Assembly: GCA_934176955.1 (NCBI GenBank)
Contig: CAKPOS010000003.1
Coordinates: 1 to 64,000, forward strand
Length of the DNA: 64,000 nt
Origin: an uncultured Bacilli bacterium
Lineage (GTDB): Bacteria; Bacillota_I; Bacilli_A; RF39; UBA660
Reading direction: 5' to 3'
Shown here piece after piece: positions 36,525 through 46,019 of the stretch. The notes beneath the pieces were generated by a model. The model worked only from the letters and a program-made list of their open reading frames with translations, had not been told where the DNA came from and searched no databases. Both the position numbers and the translations under genes were made by a program. Position 1 is the first letter of the stretch, and every line of letters starts with the position of its first letter.

Positions 36525-36562
36525 TTGACAACTTAGTGATATAATATTAAAATTAAGTTGTC
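36525..36562 (+). promoter_or_regulatory. Promoter with overlapping inverted repeat
   Basis: TTGACA (36525-36530) and TAAAAT (36548-36553) are 17 bases apart. GACAACTTA (36527-36535) and TAAGTTGTC (36554-36562) are perfect reverse complements that bracket the spacer and -10. A repressor binding both arms would block the promoter (inference). Confidence 0.6.
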
Positions 36563-36623
36563 TAGAATACTAACCTAGATTTCTAGATTGGCAAAGGAAT
36601 TATGTGAGTTTAAAGGAGAGAAA

Positions 36624-37076
36624 ATGAGAAATTATAAATTATTATTAATTGTATTTGTATGTACATTTGCAATAGGAGGATTTAATTTTGCAAGTGCATA
36701 TACACAATCAAGATCTGTTTCAGGATTGAAGGCTGATTTTTTGGGAGAGCCACATTATTCACCTGATGTAATTGGTAGAAATGGTAGTGCCAAAGCAGGT
36801 ATAACTAAAAATGATGATGGGGCTCAAGGAGCAAATTTAACAATTAGTGGTAGTAGGACAATAGGTGTAGCCGTTTCAAACGAGCAAGGAGAAATAGTTA
36901 CTGAACGTTGGTATTCAATTGATGGTTCTACAAATGGAAATAAAAAGTTTGGAGATGCTACCTATTTAAATAGTGCAACAGCTGTGACAGGTGTAAAATT
37001 TGCATTTGCTGCGAAACTATTAGCACCATGGACGCAAGCACAAATTTCAAGTGGTACTTGGATTATAACTTATTAA
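36624..37076 (+). CDS. Small secreted protein of unknown family
   Basis: Protein of 150 residues, ATG at 36624 after AAAGGAGAG. A clear signal peptide (MRNYKLLLIVFVCTFAIGG...ASA) leaves a mature part of about 124 residues rich in Gly, Ser, Ala and Thr, ending in SSGTWIITY. No cysteine is present in the mature part. It leads an operon of three membrane proteins and an ABC ATPase, a context like that of secreted bacteriocins of the lactococcin 972 type, but no sequence match is claimed. Confidence 0.7.
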   Translation: MRNYKLLLIVFVCTFAIGGFNFASAYTQSRSVSGLKADFLGEPHYSPDVIGRNGSAKAGITKNDDGAQGANLTISGSRTIGVAVSNEQGEIVTERWYSIDGSTNGNKKFGDATYLNSATAVTGVKFAFAAKLLAPWTQAQISSGTWIITY

Positions 37077-37130
37077 TTAAATAAAATATCACATAATTCC
37101 TATTTTTTTGAAAGGAAGTTAGAATATGAA

Positions 37131-37979
37131 ATGGGAAAGATAGATAGAAAAAATGTTATTATTTCTATAATATTGATTGTAGTACCTTTGATTTTTTCTT
37201 TACTTTATTTTGTTTATACAAATTTTGTTGGGAAAGATGCTTTTTTTTCTATATATCCTAAAGAACTTTCATTAATAAGTTGTTTTTCGTTTTGGTGGTT
37301 TTTAATAAGATTTGATATTTATTCTTATTATGCATATTTATTACCATTAATAATAACATATTTAGGATGTTACTCTTTTTTTCAAGTTTATCATTCTGGT
37401 TTTGTTACTTATTGTAGTCAAAGAACTAATTACACTAAATTTATGAAAGGTATGGTATTAAAATCATGGAAAAAAAGTCTTTTGTTACCAATTTTGTTTG
37501 GAACATTTTTTTTAATATCATATCTTATTTTTCCAAATTGTAATGTAATTAATTCTAATAATTTTGATCATTTGTTATATCCATTTCAAACTGGGCATCA
37601 ATATATGACTATATTAAACCCTTATTTGTTTGTTATCTTGTATTTAATAATGATATTTTTATATGGTATTTTTATAATAAACTTGGGAATGATTATATGT
37701 AAATTTGTAAAAAAGTTTTCTTTGTTTGTAATAGCCAATTATGTAGCTTTTATGGCTTTAGAGAATATATTTAATTTTTTTGTGGCACCTATTTTTAAGG
37801 CGTTGACAAATAATGAAAAAATGCTTAATGGTTTTTCTATTTTAAATTTATATTATTTAGATGGAATACCAAGTTTAATATGGGAGTTCTGTTGGGTTAT
37901 TTTTTTAATAATTATAACAACATTTATTATATCGAGATTGTATTGTAATAGGGAGAATGTATTAAATGATTATGAATAA
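37131..37979 (+). CDS. Six-helix membrane protein of the secretion/ABC cassette
   Basis: Protein of 282 residues with about six membrane helices (for example IISIILIVVPLIFSLLYFVY near the start and VIFLIIITTFIISRL at the end). The long second segment contains SQRTNYTKFMKGMVLKSWKK, reminiscent of a cytoplasmic loop in ABC-2-like permeases. It overlaps the next gene by 14 bp. Unknown substrate. Confidence 0.6.
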   Translation: MGKIDRKNVIISIILIVVPLIFSLLYFVYTNFVGKDAFFSIYPKELSLISCFSFWWFLIRFDIYSYYAYLLPLIITYLGCYSFFQVYHSGFVTYCSQRTNYTKFMKGMVLKSWKKSLLLPILFGTFFLISYLIFPNCNVINSNNFDHLLYPFQTGHQYMTILNPYLFVILYLIMIFLYGIFIINLGMIICKFVKKFSLFVIANYVAFMALENIFNFFVAPIFKALTNNEKMLNGFSILNLYYLDGIPSLIWEFCWVIFLIIITTFIISRLYCNRENVLNDYE

Positions 37980-38688
37980 CTTTTTGAAGCAGTGTCTTCA
38001 TTCGTTTAAAAAGACTTTTAATTATAGAATTATTTTACTATATTTATGTTTAGGAGCTTTTATTTTTACAGTAAATCGTAGTGAATATTCTTATCTTGAA
38101 TTAGCAATTCATGCATTTAGTCATCCGTTTGTTATGGGAATTTTTTTGATACCAACAGTTGTTTATAGTACATGGTTTTTTTATGATAAATATATCTTGA
38201 ATTATAATTATGTAACAAGAGTAAATAGAAATTATGGCTTGAAAAAAGATTGTATCATTATAAATATTTATTTTGTTTTAAATATAATATTTTATTTTTT
38301 TGTATTTGTTTTGATTTTTACTAATCTTTTTGCAAATCGTAATTATATCATTGGAAATGACACATTTTATAATGTTTCTAATATTTTTTTACTATTATTA
38401 AGATTTTTTGAAAATATTTTATTTTTGTTTTCAGTTAGTATTTATACTTTAGATATTAAGACTAAAAAATTTAATTATAAAATTATTATACTTGTATTAT
38501 TGATAAGTAGTTTTTTAGGATTTATTCCAAATTTAATAATTAAATTTTTTCCTTCCTATTATATTAGTAGTTACCATTTGTTTCCAAATTTTAACATTGA
38601 TATATTGTATTCATCTATCTATATATTTATTATATTACTTTGCTCAATAGTTGAATTTGAATGGAATTGGAAAAAGGACTTATTATAA
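37966..38688 (+). CDS. Second membrane protein of the cassette
   Basis: Protein of 240 residues with about six hydrophobic segments and a basic loop (NYVTRVNRNYGLKKD) after the second. The size and helix layout are like the neighbours at 37131 and 38688 but the sequences are clearly different. Likely one subunit of a multi-part permease. Confidence 0.6.
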   Translation: MIMNNFLKQCLHSFKKTFNYRIILLYLCLGAFIFTVNRSEYSYLELAIHAFSHPFVMGIFLIPTVVYSTWFFYDKYILNYNYVTRVNRNYGLKKDCIIINIYFVLNIIFYFFVFVLIFTNLFANRNYIIGNDTFYNVSNIFLLLLRFFENILFLFSVSIYTLDIKTKKFNYKIIILVLLISSFLGFIPNLIIKFFPSYYISSYHLFPNFNIDILYSSIYIFIILLCSIVEFEWNWKKDLL

Positions 38689-39395
38689 TGTATTTGATTA
38701 GATGTGATATATCATTTATATTGAGTAAGATTAAAATTATAGTATTTTATCTATTTTTGACTACTTTATATATTGGATATATTAAATTGAATTCAGATTT
38801 AGTAATTGAAAAAAATTTATTGATGGTATTTTTTGAAAATATTGGTGGTTATGATAAAATAAATTCGATTTATCAATTGTCATTTATGTTAATATTTTTT
38901 ACTTTTAGGATGTTCTTTGTATTAAGTTTATATACTAAGGATTTTCAAATTGGTGGTGAAAATCTTTTTTTAAGAATAAGTAAAGGTAAGTATTTTATAT
39001 ATAGATTAATTAATCATGGCATTATAAGTTTGATATTTGAAATGTTGTTATTTGTTTTGTTATATATTGTATATTCAATTATAGGGGTGCATTTAGGTTT
39101 AATTTTTGTTGTCAAAGCTTTTTTATGTGATTTGTTAGTAAAAACTTTTTTTGATTGTAGTTTTTTGCTGTTATATACTATAATAAAAAAATATTCATTG
39201 ATATTTATTATATTTATTTTACTTGCTACATCTGTTGGAAAAAATGAATCGATAGGCTATTTTTATTATACAATTAATTTATTTACTAATATAAATATGA
39301 TTTGGTTATTAATGTTATTATTTGTGATACAAATAGCACTTTTTTATTTAGTTTTTTCTAAGAGATATTATTTTTTTTGTAAAGGAAGTGACTGA
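38688..39395 (+). CDS. Third membrane protein of the cassette
   Basis: Protein of 235 residues. The ATG at 38688 is preferred because it overlaps the preceding stop (TAATG) and has AAGGA upstream; the frame is open nine codons further back. About six membrane helices; basic loop after helix 2 (LFLRISKGKYFIYRLI). It overlaps the ATPase gene by a few bases. Confidence 0.6.
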   Translation: MYLIRCDISFILSKIKIIVFYLFLTTLYIGYIKLNSDLVIEKNLLMVFFENIGGYDKINSIYQLSFMLIFFTFRMFFVLSLYTKDFQIGGENLFLRISKGKYFIYRLINHGIISLIFEMLLFVLLYIVYSIIGVHLGLIFVVKAFLCDLLVKTFFDCSFLLLYTIIKKYSLIFIIFILLATSVGKNESIGYFYYTINLFTNINMIWLLMLLFVIQIALFYLVFSKRYYFFCKGSD

Positions 39396-40035
39396 TTTGG
39401 GAATAAGTTTTGAAAATGTTTCGAAAGTGATAGAAAAAAATACTATTTTTGAAAATGTAAATATATATTTAGATTATGGCAAGATATATGGATTTGTGGG
39501 TAGAAATGGAAGTGGGAAAACTATTGCATTGAAAATGATATGCGGATTTGTAAAGCCTACTACAGGTAGTATATGTATAGATGGTAATAACATATTTAAA
39601 AGAAATTATTTTAATGGTGAAATTAGGGCTTTAATTGAAAATCCAAAATTTATAAACGATTTATCTGGAATTGAAAATTTAAGATTATTAGCAAGCATTC
39701 AAAAGAAAATTGGCGATGATGAGATAGAAAAATTATTAAAAAAATTAAATTTATATTCAGAAAAAGATAAAAAATATTCAAAATATTCTTTAGGAATGAA
39801 GCAAAAGTTAGGAATAATTCAAGTTTTTATGGAAAATCCTAAAATTATACTTTTAGATGAACCATTTAATGGATTAGATGAATCATCTGTTAGTATAGTA
39901 AAAAAATTAATTAAAGAAGAAAAAGATAAAGGGAAATTAATAATTATTGCTTCACACATTAAAGAAGATTTAAAATCTCTATGTGATGAAGAGATCGTCT
40001 TTGATAGTGGAAGAGTATGTAAGGCTGAAAATTAG
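39388..40035 (+). CDS. Small ABC transporter ATPase
   Basis: Protein of 215 residues from the GTG at 39388, or 212 from the TTG at 39397, which is better spaced from AAAGGAAG. Walker A GRNGSGKT, signature YSLGMKQKLGI, Walker B IILLDEPFNGLDE. It lacks the C-terminal extension common in exporters of the CcmA/BcrA group. It must serve the three membrane proteins upstream. Probable role: export of, or immunity to, the secreted product of the first gene. Confidence 0.8.
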   Translation: MTDLGISFENVSKVIEKNTIFENVNIYLDYGKIYGFVGRNGSGKTIALKMICGFVKPTTGSICIDGNNIFKRNYFNGEIRALIENPKFINDLSGIENLRLLASIQKKIGDDEIEKLLKKLNLYSEKDKKYSKYSLGMKQKLGIIQVFMENPKIILLDEPFNGLDESSVSIVKKLIKEEKDKGKLIIIASHIKEDLKSLCDEEIVFDSGRVCKAEN

Positions 40036-40060
40036 TTTATTTAAAAAAATTTTTTTAAAA

Positions 40061-40230
40061 TTTGTATCTTATGTTTAATTAATGAGAAAAAGAGTAATAA
40101 GAAGACTAACATTAATTTGTAACAATAAATAATAGAAAGAAAGTAGTTTAAAATTTTTAGAAATTTGAGGAGTAAAATACTTAAATTTCTTTTTTCTTTT
40201 TGATAAAGAATTTTTAATGGGTAAGAAGAA
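40061..40230. repeat. Direct repeat R2
   Basis: Same sequence as R1 (36281) with small differences, lying 25 bp after the ATPase stop. The pair R1/R2 brackets the whole secreted-protein/ABC cassette. Confidence 0.8.
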
Positions 40231-40300
40231 TTATGCTTATTTTTAGACATAATAAAACTCTTACAGCTTTCGTAAGAGTTTTAATTCTATTAGTTAATAA

Positions 40301-40714
40301 TTAATATTCTTTATAAATTTGAAGACATTCATTATTAGAAAAAGATTCTTGTCCCCAAAGTTTTTTAATATTTTGTATGGATAAATCATTAACATTAATT
40401 TTAGTTACATTAACTGGTGATTTATCATCGCTCCAAGTATTATATAAAAGTACAGAAAATCTATTTTTTAATAAGTCTTTAATATAATCAATAATAATTT
40501 CTGCGTTTTCGTCATTATAATGCCATTCAATATCATTTACAAATTCTTTATCAGTATACTGACTAGCATAATACAAATCATCTTCTTTTTTAATTCTAAG
40601 AGCATGATTTTCATCAATAACACTTATGCTATTATTTGCTTTACCTAGTGTAACATGCATACTATCAAATTCTGGCATTTCTTTATCACTTGCAAAAAAT
40701 CTATACAAACTCAT
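40301..40714 (-). CDS. Hypothetical acidic protein
   Basis: Protein of 137 residues with a good ribosome-binding site (AGGAGGTG). Acidic, without membrane segments or signal. Contains SVIDENHALRIKKEDDLYYA and a helical C-terminus. No family recognised. It sits between repeats R2 and R3, opposite in strand to the cassette, and could be accessory cargo. Confidence 0.6.
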   Translation of the reverse strand: MSLYRFFASDKEMPEFDSMHVTLGKANNSISVIDENHALRIKKEDDLYYASQYTDKEFVNDIEWHYNDENAEIIIDYIKDLLKNRFSVLLYNTWSDDKSPVNVTKINVNDLSIQNIKKLWGQESFSNNECLQIYKEY

Positions 40715-40946
40715 CTTCTACACCTCCTACATTTTTAACTAATATATCATAAGGCATTAATATTATGCGCACTACTACATAAATAATTGCTTATGTAACA
40801 CATAATTTATCATTAAATCGTATCAAAGTCTATATTTATTTTATAATTATTAATCTTTATAATAGCAAAAAGGAACAAATCTAACTAGACTTCTTCCTTT
40901 TCTTCTTTTAAAGTTTTTTATATCTAGTTGCTTATTTAGATGTTCA

Positions 40947-41009
40947 AAATCTTTATGTGATGAAGAGATTGTCTTTGATAGTGGAAAAGTATGTAAGGCT
41001 GAAAATTAG
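40947..41009 (+). pseudogene. Duplicated 3' tail of the cassette ATPase gene
   Basis: Encodes KSLCDEEIVFDSGKVCKAEN and a stop, nearly identical to the last codons of the ATPase ending at 40035. The rest of the gene is absent. It is followed by R3 just as the intact gene is followed by R2, so it is the leftover of a second cassette unit. Confidence 0.8.
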
Positions 41010-41033
41010 TTTATTTAAAAAATTTTTTTAAAA

Positions 41034-41215
41034 TTTGTATCTTATGTTTAATTAATAAGAAAAGAGAAATAATAAGATTAATTTGTAACAATAAATAATG
41101 GAAAGAAAGCAGTTTAAAATTTTTAGAAATTTGAGGCGTAAAATACTTAAATTTCTTTTTTTCTTTTTGATAAAAAATTTTTTACTGGTAGGAGAAAGCA
41201 ATGAAGAGGGATTGT
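41034..41215. repeat. Direct repeat R3
   Basis: Third copy of the repeat, closest to R1 in the stretch around GAAATAATAAGATTAATT. It follows the duplicated ATPase tail. Confidence 0.8.
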
Positions 41216-41388
41216 TATAAAATGGGTGTTTAAAAATAAAATGTATAAAAAAAGATAAGAAGAATTATTGACTATAGGTCGTGTTTTTGCTATTCTTTTA
41301 TTAGGTAAATGATGTACATTTATGATTAAAATTAATAAAATACATAAGTTCCATAGAAGTATTTTATTAATAAAAAGAGGTGAAGAGA

Positions 41389-43542
41389 ATGGAACAAGAT
41401 ATAATTAATTTATTGTCTAATCCAAGTAGACCTTCGATGAGTTCTATTGAGATTAATGATGCCTTAGGGTATAAATCAATTGATGATTATAAGAAAGTAA
41501 TGAAAATATTAGAAGAATTATGTAGAAAAGGAATTCTTTATTACAGTGAAAAAAAGCAAAAATATTTATTGTTAAAGAATAGTCATTTAGTTAAAGGAAA
41601 AATGTTGATGAATCCAAAGGGATTTGGCTTTGTAGAAATAGGAGAAGGAAAGAAAGATATCTATATTCATCGTGAAAATTTAAATGGAGCTAGAAACTTA
41701 GATATTGTTTTAATTGAGCTTATTGGAGATAAAACAGAAGGAAGAGTTCATAGTATTTTAGAAAGAAATAAAGAAGATTTTGTTGGTACCGTTTATTTTA
41801 AAGATGGAAAATGTATGGTCCATCCAGATAAGAAAAATTTATTGGATATTGAAATTATCAAGGAATGTCAAAAAGGTCTAGTAGATGGTCATAAGGTTGT
41901 TGTAGAGCCTCTTGATGGAAATCAATATTTAGGAAGTATTGCGCATGTCATTGGTCATAAAAATGATGTCGGTGTAGATATTTTGTCTTTTGTTTATGAA
42001 AATAATTTTAAACCACAGTTTCCAGATGAAGTATTAGATTCAATTCAAGATTTACCAGATAATATTGAAGGAGAAAACTTAAAGGGAAGATTAGATTTAA
42101 GAAATAGAGTAATTTTTACGATTGATGGAGATGATACCAAAGATATAGATGATGCCGTAAGTATTTTAAAGAATGATGATGGTACATTTGAACTTGGTGT
42201 TCATATTGCGGATGTTAGTCACTATGTAAAGCCAAATACTTTACTAGATAAGGAAGCTTATGAAAGAGGAACGAGTGTTTATTTAGTCGATAGAGTTATT
42301 CCAATGTTACCACATCGTTTATCCAACGGAATTTGTTCCCTAAACCCAAATGTTGATCGCCTTTCGATGTCTTGTATTATGAAAATAGACTCAACAGGAA
42401 AAATTATTTCTCATTGGATTGGGGAATCAGTGATTAGAAGTAGAATCCAAATGACTTATAATAAGGTGAATGATATTTTAGATAAAGGAATTGTTGATGA
42501 AGCATACCAACCATTTGCCGATGATTTAAGAACTATGCGCTATGTATCAGATTTATTAAGACAAAGAATGGTAAGAAGAGGTTATATAGAATTTCATAGT
42601 AATGAAGCAAAAATTATTGTTGATGATGCAGGAAAACCAGTAGATATTCAACTTAGAAATGAAGGAACAGGGGAGAATATGATTGAAAACTTTATGGTTG
42701 CTGCAAATGAAACTGTTGCTAGTTCGATTTTCTATCAACAATTACCAGGAATCTATCGTGTTCATAGCAAACCAGATGAGAAAAGATTAAATAGTTTCTT
42801 CTGTTTCTTAGCTTCTCGTGGATATAAAGTAAATGGAAAGAAGAAAAATATTACAGTAAGAGATTTACAAAATGTTTTAAAACAATTAGAAGATAAGCCA
42901 GATGCAAAAATACTTAATGATTTGGCAATTAGAAGTCAAGCTAAGGCGGTATATTCTGATACGAATATTGGTCACTTTGGACTTGGTAGCAAGTGCTATG
43001 CGCATTTTACTTCCCCAATTAGAAGATATCCAGATTTAATCTTACATCGTTTAGTGAAGGATTATCAATATCATTATTCTTCAGAAGTGATTGAATATTG
43101 GCGTAAGAATTTACCAATTATGGCTCTTCACTGTTCAGAAAAAGAACAAGATGCAGTAAAATGTGAAAGAGATGTTGATGACATGAAAAAGGCTGAATAT
43201 ATGGAAAGTCATATTGGAGAAACCTTTACAGGAGTCATTTCTGGTGTTCAAGAATTTGGTGTATTTGTAGAACTTCCTAATACTGTAGAAGGTCTTGCTA
43301 GAATAGAAGATATGCCTCGTGGAGGATATCGTTATATAGAAGATGCTATGCGTTTAATCAATAACAAAACTAAAGATATATTTGGATTTGGGGATGAAGT
43401 CATTGTTCAAGTAATTAAAGCAAGTAAAGAAAATTCAATGATTGATTTTAAAGTTTTAGGAAAAGTCAAAAAACAAGAGAATGAAGAAAAGCAAGAAGAG
43501 CAAGTAGAAGCGAAGAAATATATTTTGAAAAAAAATAAATAG
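41389..43542 (+). CDS. rnr: RNase R
   Basis: Protein of 717 residues; the ATG at 41389 follows AAGAGGTG. Order: N-terminal helix-turn-helix, cold-shock domains (GFGFVEIGEGKKDIYIHREN), RNB catalytic domain (FTIDGDDTKDIDDAVSI with the Asp cluster, HIADVSHYV, RRYPDLILHR), then an S1 domain (GVISGVQEFGVFVELP). A 3'-5' exoribonuclease acting on structured RNA and mRNA. The usual neighbour smpB is not adjacent. Confidence 0.95.
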   Translation: MEQDIINLLSNPSRPSMSSIEINDALGYKSIDDYKKVMKILEELCRKGILYYSEKKQKYLLLKNSHLVKGKMLMNPKGFGFVEIGEGKKDIYIHRENLNGARNLDIVLIELIGDKTEGRVHSILERNKEDFVGTVYFKDGKCMVHPDKKNLLDIEIIKECQKGLVDGHKVVVEPLDGNQYLGSIAHVIGHKNDVGVDILSFVYENNFKPQFPDEVLDSIQDLPDNIEGENLKGRLDLRNRVIFTIDGDDTKDIDDAVSILKNDDGTFELGVHIADVSHYVKPNTLLDKEAYERGTSVYLVDRVIPMLPHRLSNGICSLNPNVDRLSMSCIMKIDSTGKIISHWIGESVIRSRIQMTYNKVNDILDKGIVDEAYQPFADDLRTMRYVSDLLRQRMVRRGYIEFHSNEAKIIVDDAGKPVDIQLRNEGTGENMIENFMVAANETVASSIFYQQLPGIYRVHSKPDEKRLNSFFCFLASRGYKVNGKKKNITVRDLQNVLKQLEDKPDAKILNDLAIRSQAKAVYSDTNIGHFGLGSKCYAHFTSPIRRYPDLILHRLVKDYQYHYSSEVIEYWRKNLPIMALHCSEKEQDAVKCERDVDDMKKAEYMESHIGETFTGVISGVQEFGVFVELPNTVEGLARIEDMPRGGYRYIEDAMRLINNKTKDIFGFGDEVIVQVIKASKENSMIDFKVLGKVKKQENEEKQEEQVEAKKYILKKNK

Positions 43543-43551
43543 GATGTATCA

Positions 43552-44799
43552 ATGATGAGAAAGAAAAAAAGAAAATTAAAGTTAGGCAATATTTTTATTG
43601 CGGTTAGTTTAGTCGTTTTATTTTCGTTAGTATTTGTTTATTTTCTTACTAAGTCTAGTCCAAAGAAGGAGAATGAAGAAGGTAACGATAAGGTACAAGA
43701 AGTAAAGAAAGAAGAGAAGGAACAAGATTATCAATTATCTATGGTAATGGTAGGAGATAACTTAATTCATTCTAGTATTTATAAAGATGCTAGTGATGGA
43801 AAGGGAGGCTACGACTTTCGGAAAATGTATGAGTTAGTTAAGCCTATTGTTCAAAAGTATGATATTGCTTATTATAATCAAGAAACAGTACTAGGAGGAA
43901 AAGAACTTGGTATTAGCGATTATCCTACCTTTAATTCTCCTCAAGAAGTGGGAGATGCGATGATTGATGCTGGATTTAATTTAGTTTCTTTAGCCAGTAA
44001 TCATACGATGGATTCTGGAGAACAGGCAATTTTAGCTTCTAGAGCGTATTGGGATAGTAAAAGTGATGTCTTAGCAGTGGGAAGTTATTCTAGTGCTGAA
44101 GATAGGGCTAAGGAGCGTATTGTTACGAAAAATAATATTCGTTATACGATGCTAAATTATACTTATGGAACGAATGGAATTCGTGTTCCTAGTGGCAAAG
44201 AATACTTAGTGAATGTTTGGCCTACTGATTTAGAAGTAAATGATGTAGAGAAAGATACTGCTTATCAAGAATATAAAGAACAAGTGAAAAAAGATATTGA
44301 ACAAGTAAGAGATAAAGTAGATGTTTTAATGGTAGCAATGCACTGGGGAGTAGAGTATACTGATGAAGCAACAGCATATGAAAAAGATATGGCTTCTTAT
44401 TTAGCAAGCTTAGGAGTAGATATCATTATCGGTGCTCATCCTCATGTCATTCAACCCGTTACTTGGATTGACAAAACATTAGTGATTTATTCATTAGGTA
44501 ATTTTATTTCTGCTCAATATCAAACCGATGATTATAATAAGATGGTTGGTTTAATGACAAGTTTAGAAATTAAGAAAAAAGTTAAGGGAAAGTCATCTGA
44601 GGTAAGTATTACGAATGTAGATAATGATTTGGTTTATACTTATTATAAAAATTGGCGAGGATTTAAAGTTGTACCCTTTTCTAGTTCTGAAATTGCTACT
44701 TACTTACCAGATTACCAGCGTATTCATGATAAATATGCTAAAGTAGTAAAAAAATATGATAATAATATATCAGTAAAACCTGCTTATGGAGAAGAATAA
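43552..44799 (+). CDS. CapA-family protein, paralogue 1
   Basis: Protein of 415 residues with one N-terminal membrane helix (about 16-35) and a linker rich in Lys and Glu. The CapA metallophosphatase-like domain shows MVGDNLIH, YNQETVLGG, SLASNHTMDSG, VAMHWGVEYT and GAHPHVIQP with the expected His/Asp/Asn ligands. Named for polyglutamate capsule synthesis, but most relatives are uncharacterised exported enzymes. Its stop overlaps the paralogue's start by one base. Confidence 0.85.
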   Translation: MMRKKKRKLKLGNIFIAVSLVVLFSLVFVYFLTKSSPKKENEEGNDKVQEVKKEEKEQDYQLSMVMVGDNLIHSSIYKDASDGKGGYDFRKMYELVKPIVQKYDIAYYNQETVLGGKELGISDYPTFNSPQEVGDAMIDAGFNLVSLASNHTMDSGEQAILASRAYWDSKSDVLAVGSYSSAEDRAKERIVTKNNIRYTMLNYTYGTNGIRVPSGKEYLVNVWPTDLEVNDVEKDTAYQEYKEQVKKDIEQVRDKVDVLMVAMHWGVEYTDEATAYEKDMASYLASLGVDIIIGAHPHVIQPVTWIDKTLVIYSLGNFISAQYQTDDYNKMVGLMTSLEIKKKVKGKSSEVSITNVDNDLVYTYYKNWRGFKVVPFSSSEIATYLPDYQRIHDKYAKVVKKYDNNISVKPAYGEE

Positions 44800-46004
44800 T
44801 GAAGAAAAGAAGAAGATATAAAAAGAAAAAAATGATTTGGTTACTTCTTTTCTTTATTTCTCTTTTTACTTCTTTAGGGATTGTAACGGATAAGTATTTT
44901 AAGTCAATAAAACAAAATGAAGAAATAAAAACGCAAGAAAAAGAAAATAAAGAGAGTAAGAAAGTAGATAAATTATCTATGGTGATGGTAGGAGATAATT
45001 TAATTCATGATAAGATTTATCAGTATGCAAAGAATGGAGAAACTTATGATTTTAGGCCTATTTTTGCTAAAGTAAAACCGATGATAAGTCAGTATGATAT
45101 TGCTTATTATAATCAGGAAACGATTTTAGGAGGAAAAGAACTTGGGGTATCTAGTTATCCTGCTTTTAATTCTCCACAAGAAGTAGGAGAGGCAATGATA
45201 GATACAGGATTTAATTTAGTATCTCTTTCTACTAATCATACGATGGATAGAGGAGAACAGGCAATTTTAGCTTCTAGAGCGTATTGGGATAGTAAAAGTG
45301 ATGTTTTAGCAGTGGGAAGTTATTCTAGTGCTGAAGATAGGGCTAAGGAGCGTATTGTTACGAAGAATAATATTCGTTATACGATGCTAAATTATACTTA
45401 TGGGACGAATGGAATTCGTGTTCCTAGTGGCAAAGAATACTTAGTGAATGTTTGGCCTGTTACAGGGAATAATCCTGATACAGATAAGGCATATCAGGAT
45501 TATAAAAATCAAGTAAAGAAAGATATCGAACAAGTAAGAGATAAAGTAGACTTACTAATTGTTGCTATGCACTGGGGAGTAGAATATCAGGATATGCCTA
45601 ATCGTTATCAAGAAGATATGGCTAGTTATTTATCTAGTTTAGGAGTAAATATTATTATTGGAACTCATCCCCACGTGATTCAACCAGTTACCTGGATTAA
45701 TCAAACTTTAGTCATTTATTCTCTTGGTAATTTTTTATCTGCTCATGAGGTAGTGAATTTATCTAATCGCGTAGGATTAATGAGTATGGTTGACATTTAT
45801 AAGGAAAATGATAAAATAATATTGAAGAATTTACACAATGAATTACTATATACTTATTATACTTCTTCCTATCAAGATTTTGAGATTATTCCCTTTTCTT
45901 TTATGGAAGAAAAATATTTAAGCAATTATCGTGAAGTGTATTCTAAGTATAAAGAAATTGTACAATCATTAAATAAAGAAGTGATGGTTAATTCTATAAA
46001 TTAA
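44799..46004 (+). CDS. CapA-family protein, paralogue 2
   Basis: Protein of 401 residues with the same layout as the gene before: membrane helix, charged linker, CapA domain (MVGDNLIH, SLSTNHTMDRG, AMHWGVEY, GTHPHVIQP). A block of 207 bases is almost identical to paralogue 1 while the rest is much more diverged. Likely a tandem duplicate with exported activity on the cell surface. Confidence 0.85.
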   Translation: MKKRRRYKKKKMIWLLLFFISLFTSLGIVTDKYFKSIKQNEEIKTQEKENKESKKVDKLSMVMVGDNLIHDKIYQYAKNGETYDFRPIFAKVKPMISQYDIAYYNQETILGGKELGVSSYPAFNSPQEVGEAMIDTGFNLVSLSTNHTMDRGEQAILASRAYWDSKSDVLAVGSYSSAEDRAKERIVTKNNIRYTMLNYTYGTNGIRVPSGKEYLVNVWPVTGNNPDTDKAYQDYKNQVKKDIEQVRDKVDLLIVAMHWGVEYQDMPNRYQEDMASYLSSLGVNIIIGTHPHVIQPVTWINQTLVIYSLGNFLSAHEVVNLSNRVGLMSMVDIYKENDKIILKNLHNELLYTYYTSSYQDFEIIPFSFMEEKYLSNYREVYSKYKEIVQSLNKEVMVNSIN

Positions 46005-46019
46005 GAAAGAGGTGTTACG

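Larger units (their letters stand above)
40715..41388. other. Intergenic region with decayed cassette unit
   Basis: No intact gene. It contains the ATPase tail duplicate (40947-41009), repeat R3 (41034-41215) and AT-rich DNA leading to the rnr ribosome-binding site. The stretch 40849-40920 has an imperfect hairpin but no clear promoter. Confidence 0.5.

Noticed and set aside
36525..36545. TATAAT at 36540-36545 as the -10 of the cassette promoter
   Set aside because: Only nine bases from TTGACA; the TAAAAT at 36548 has the right spacing.
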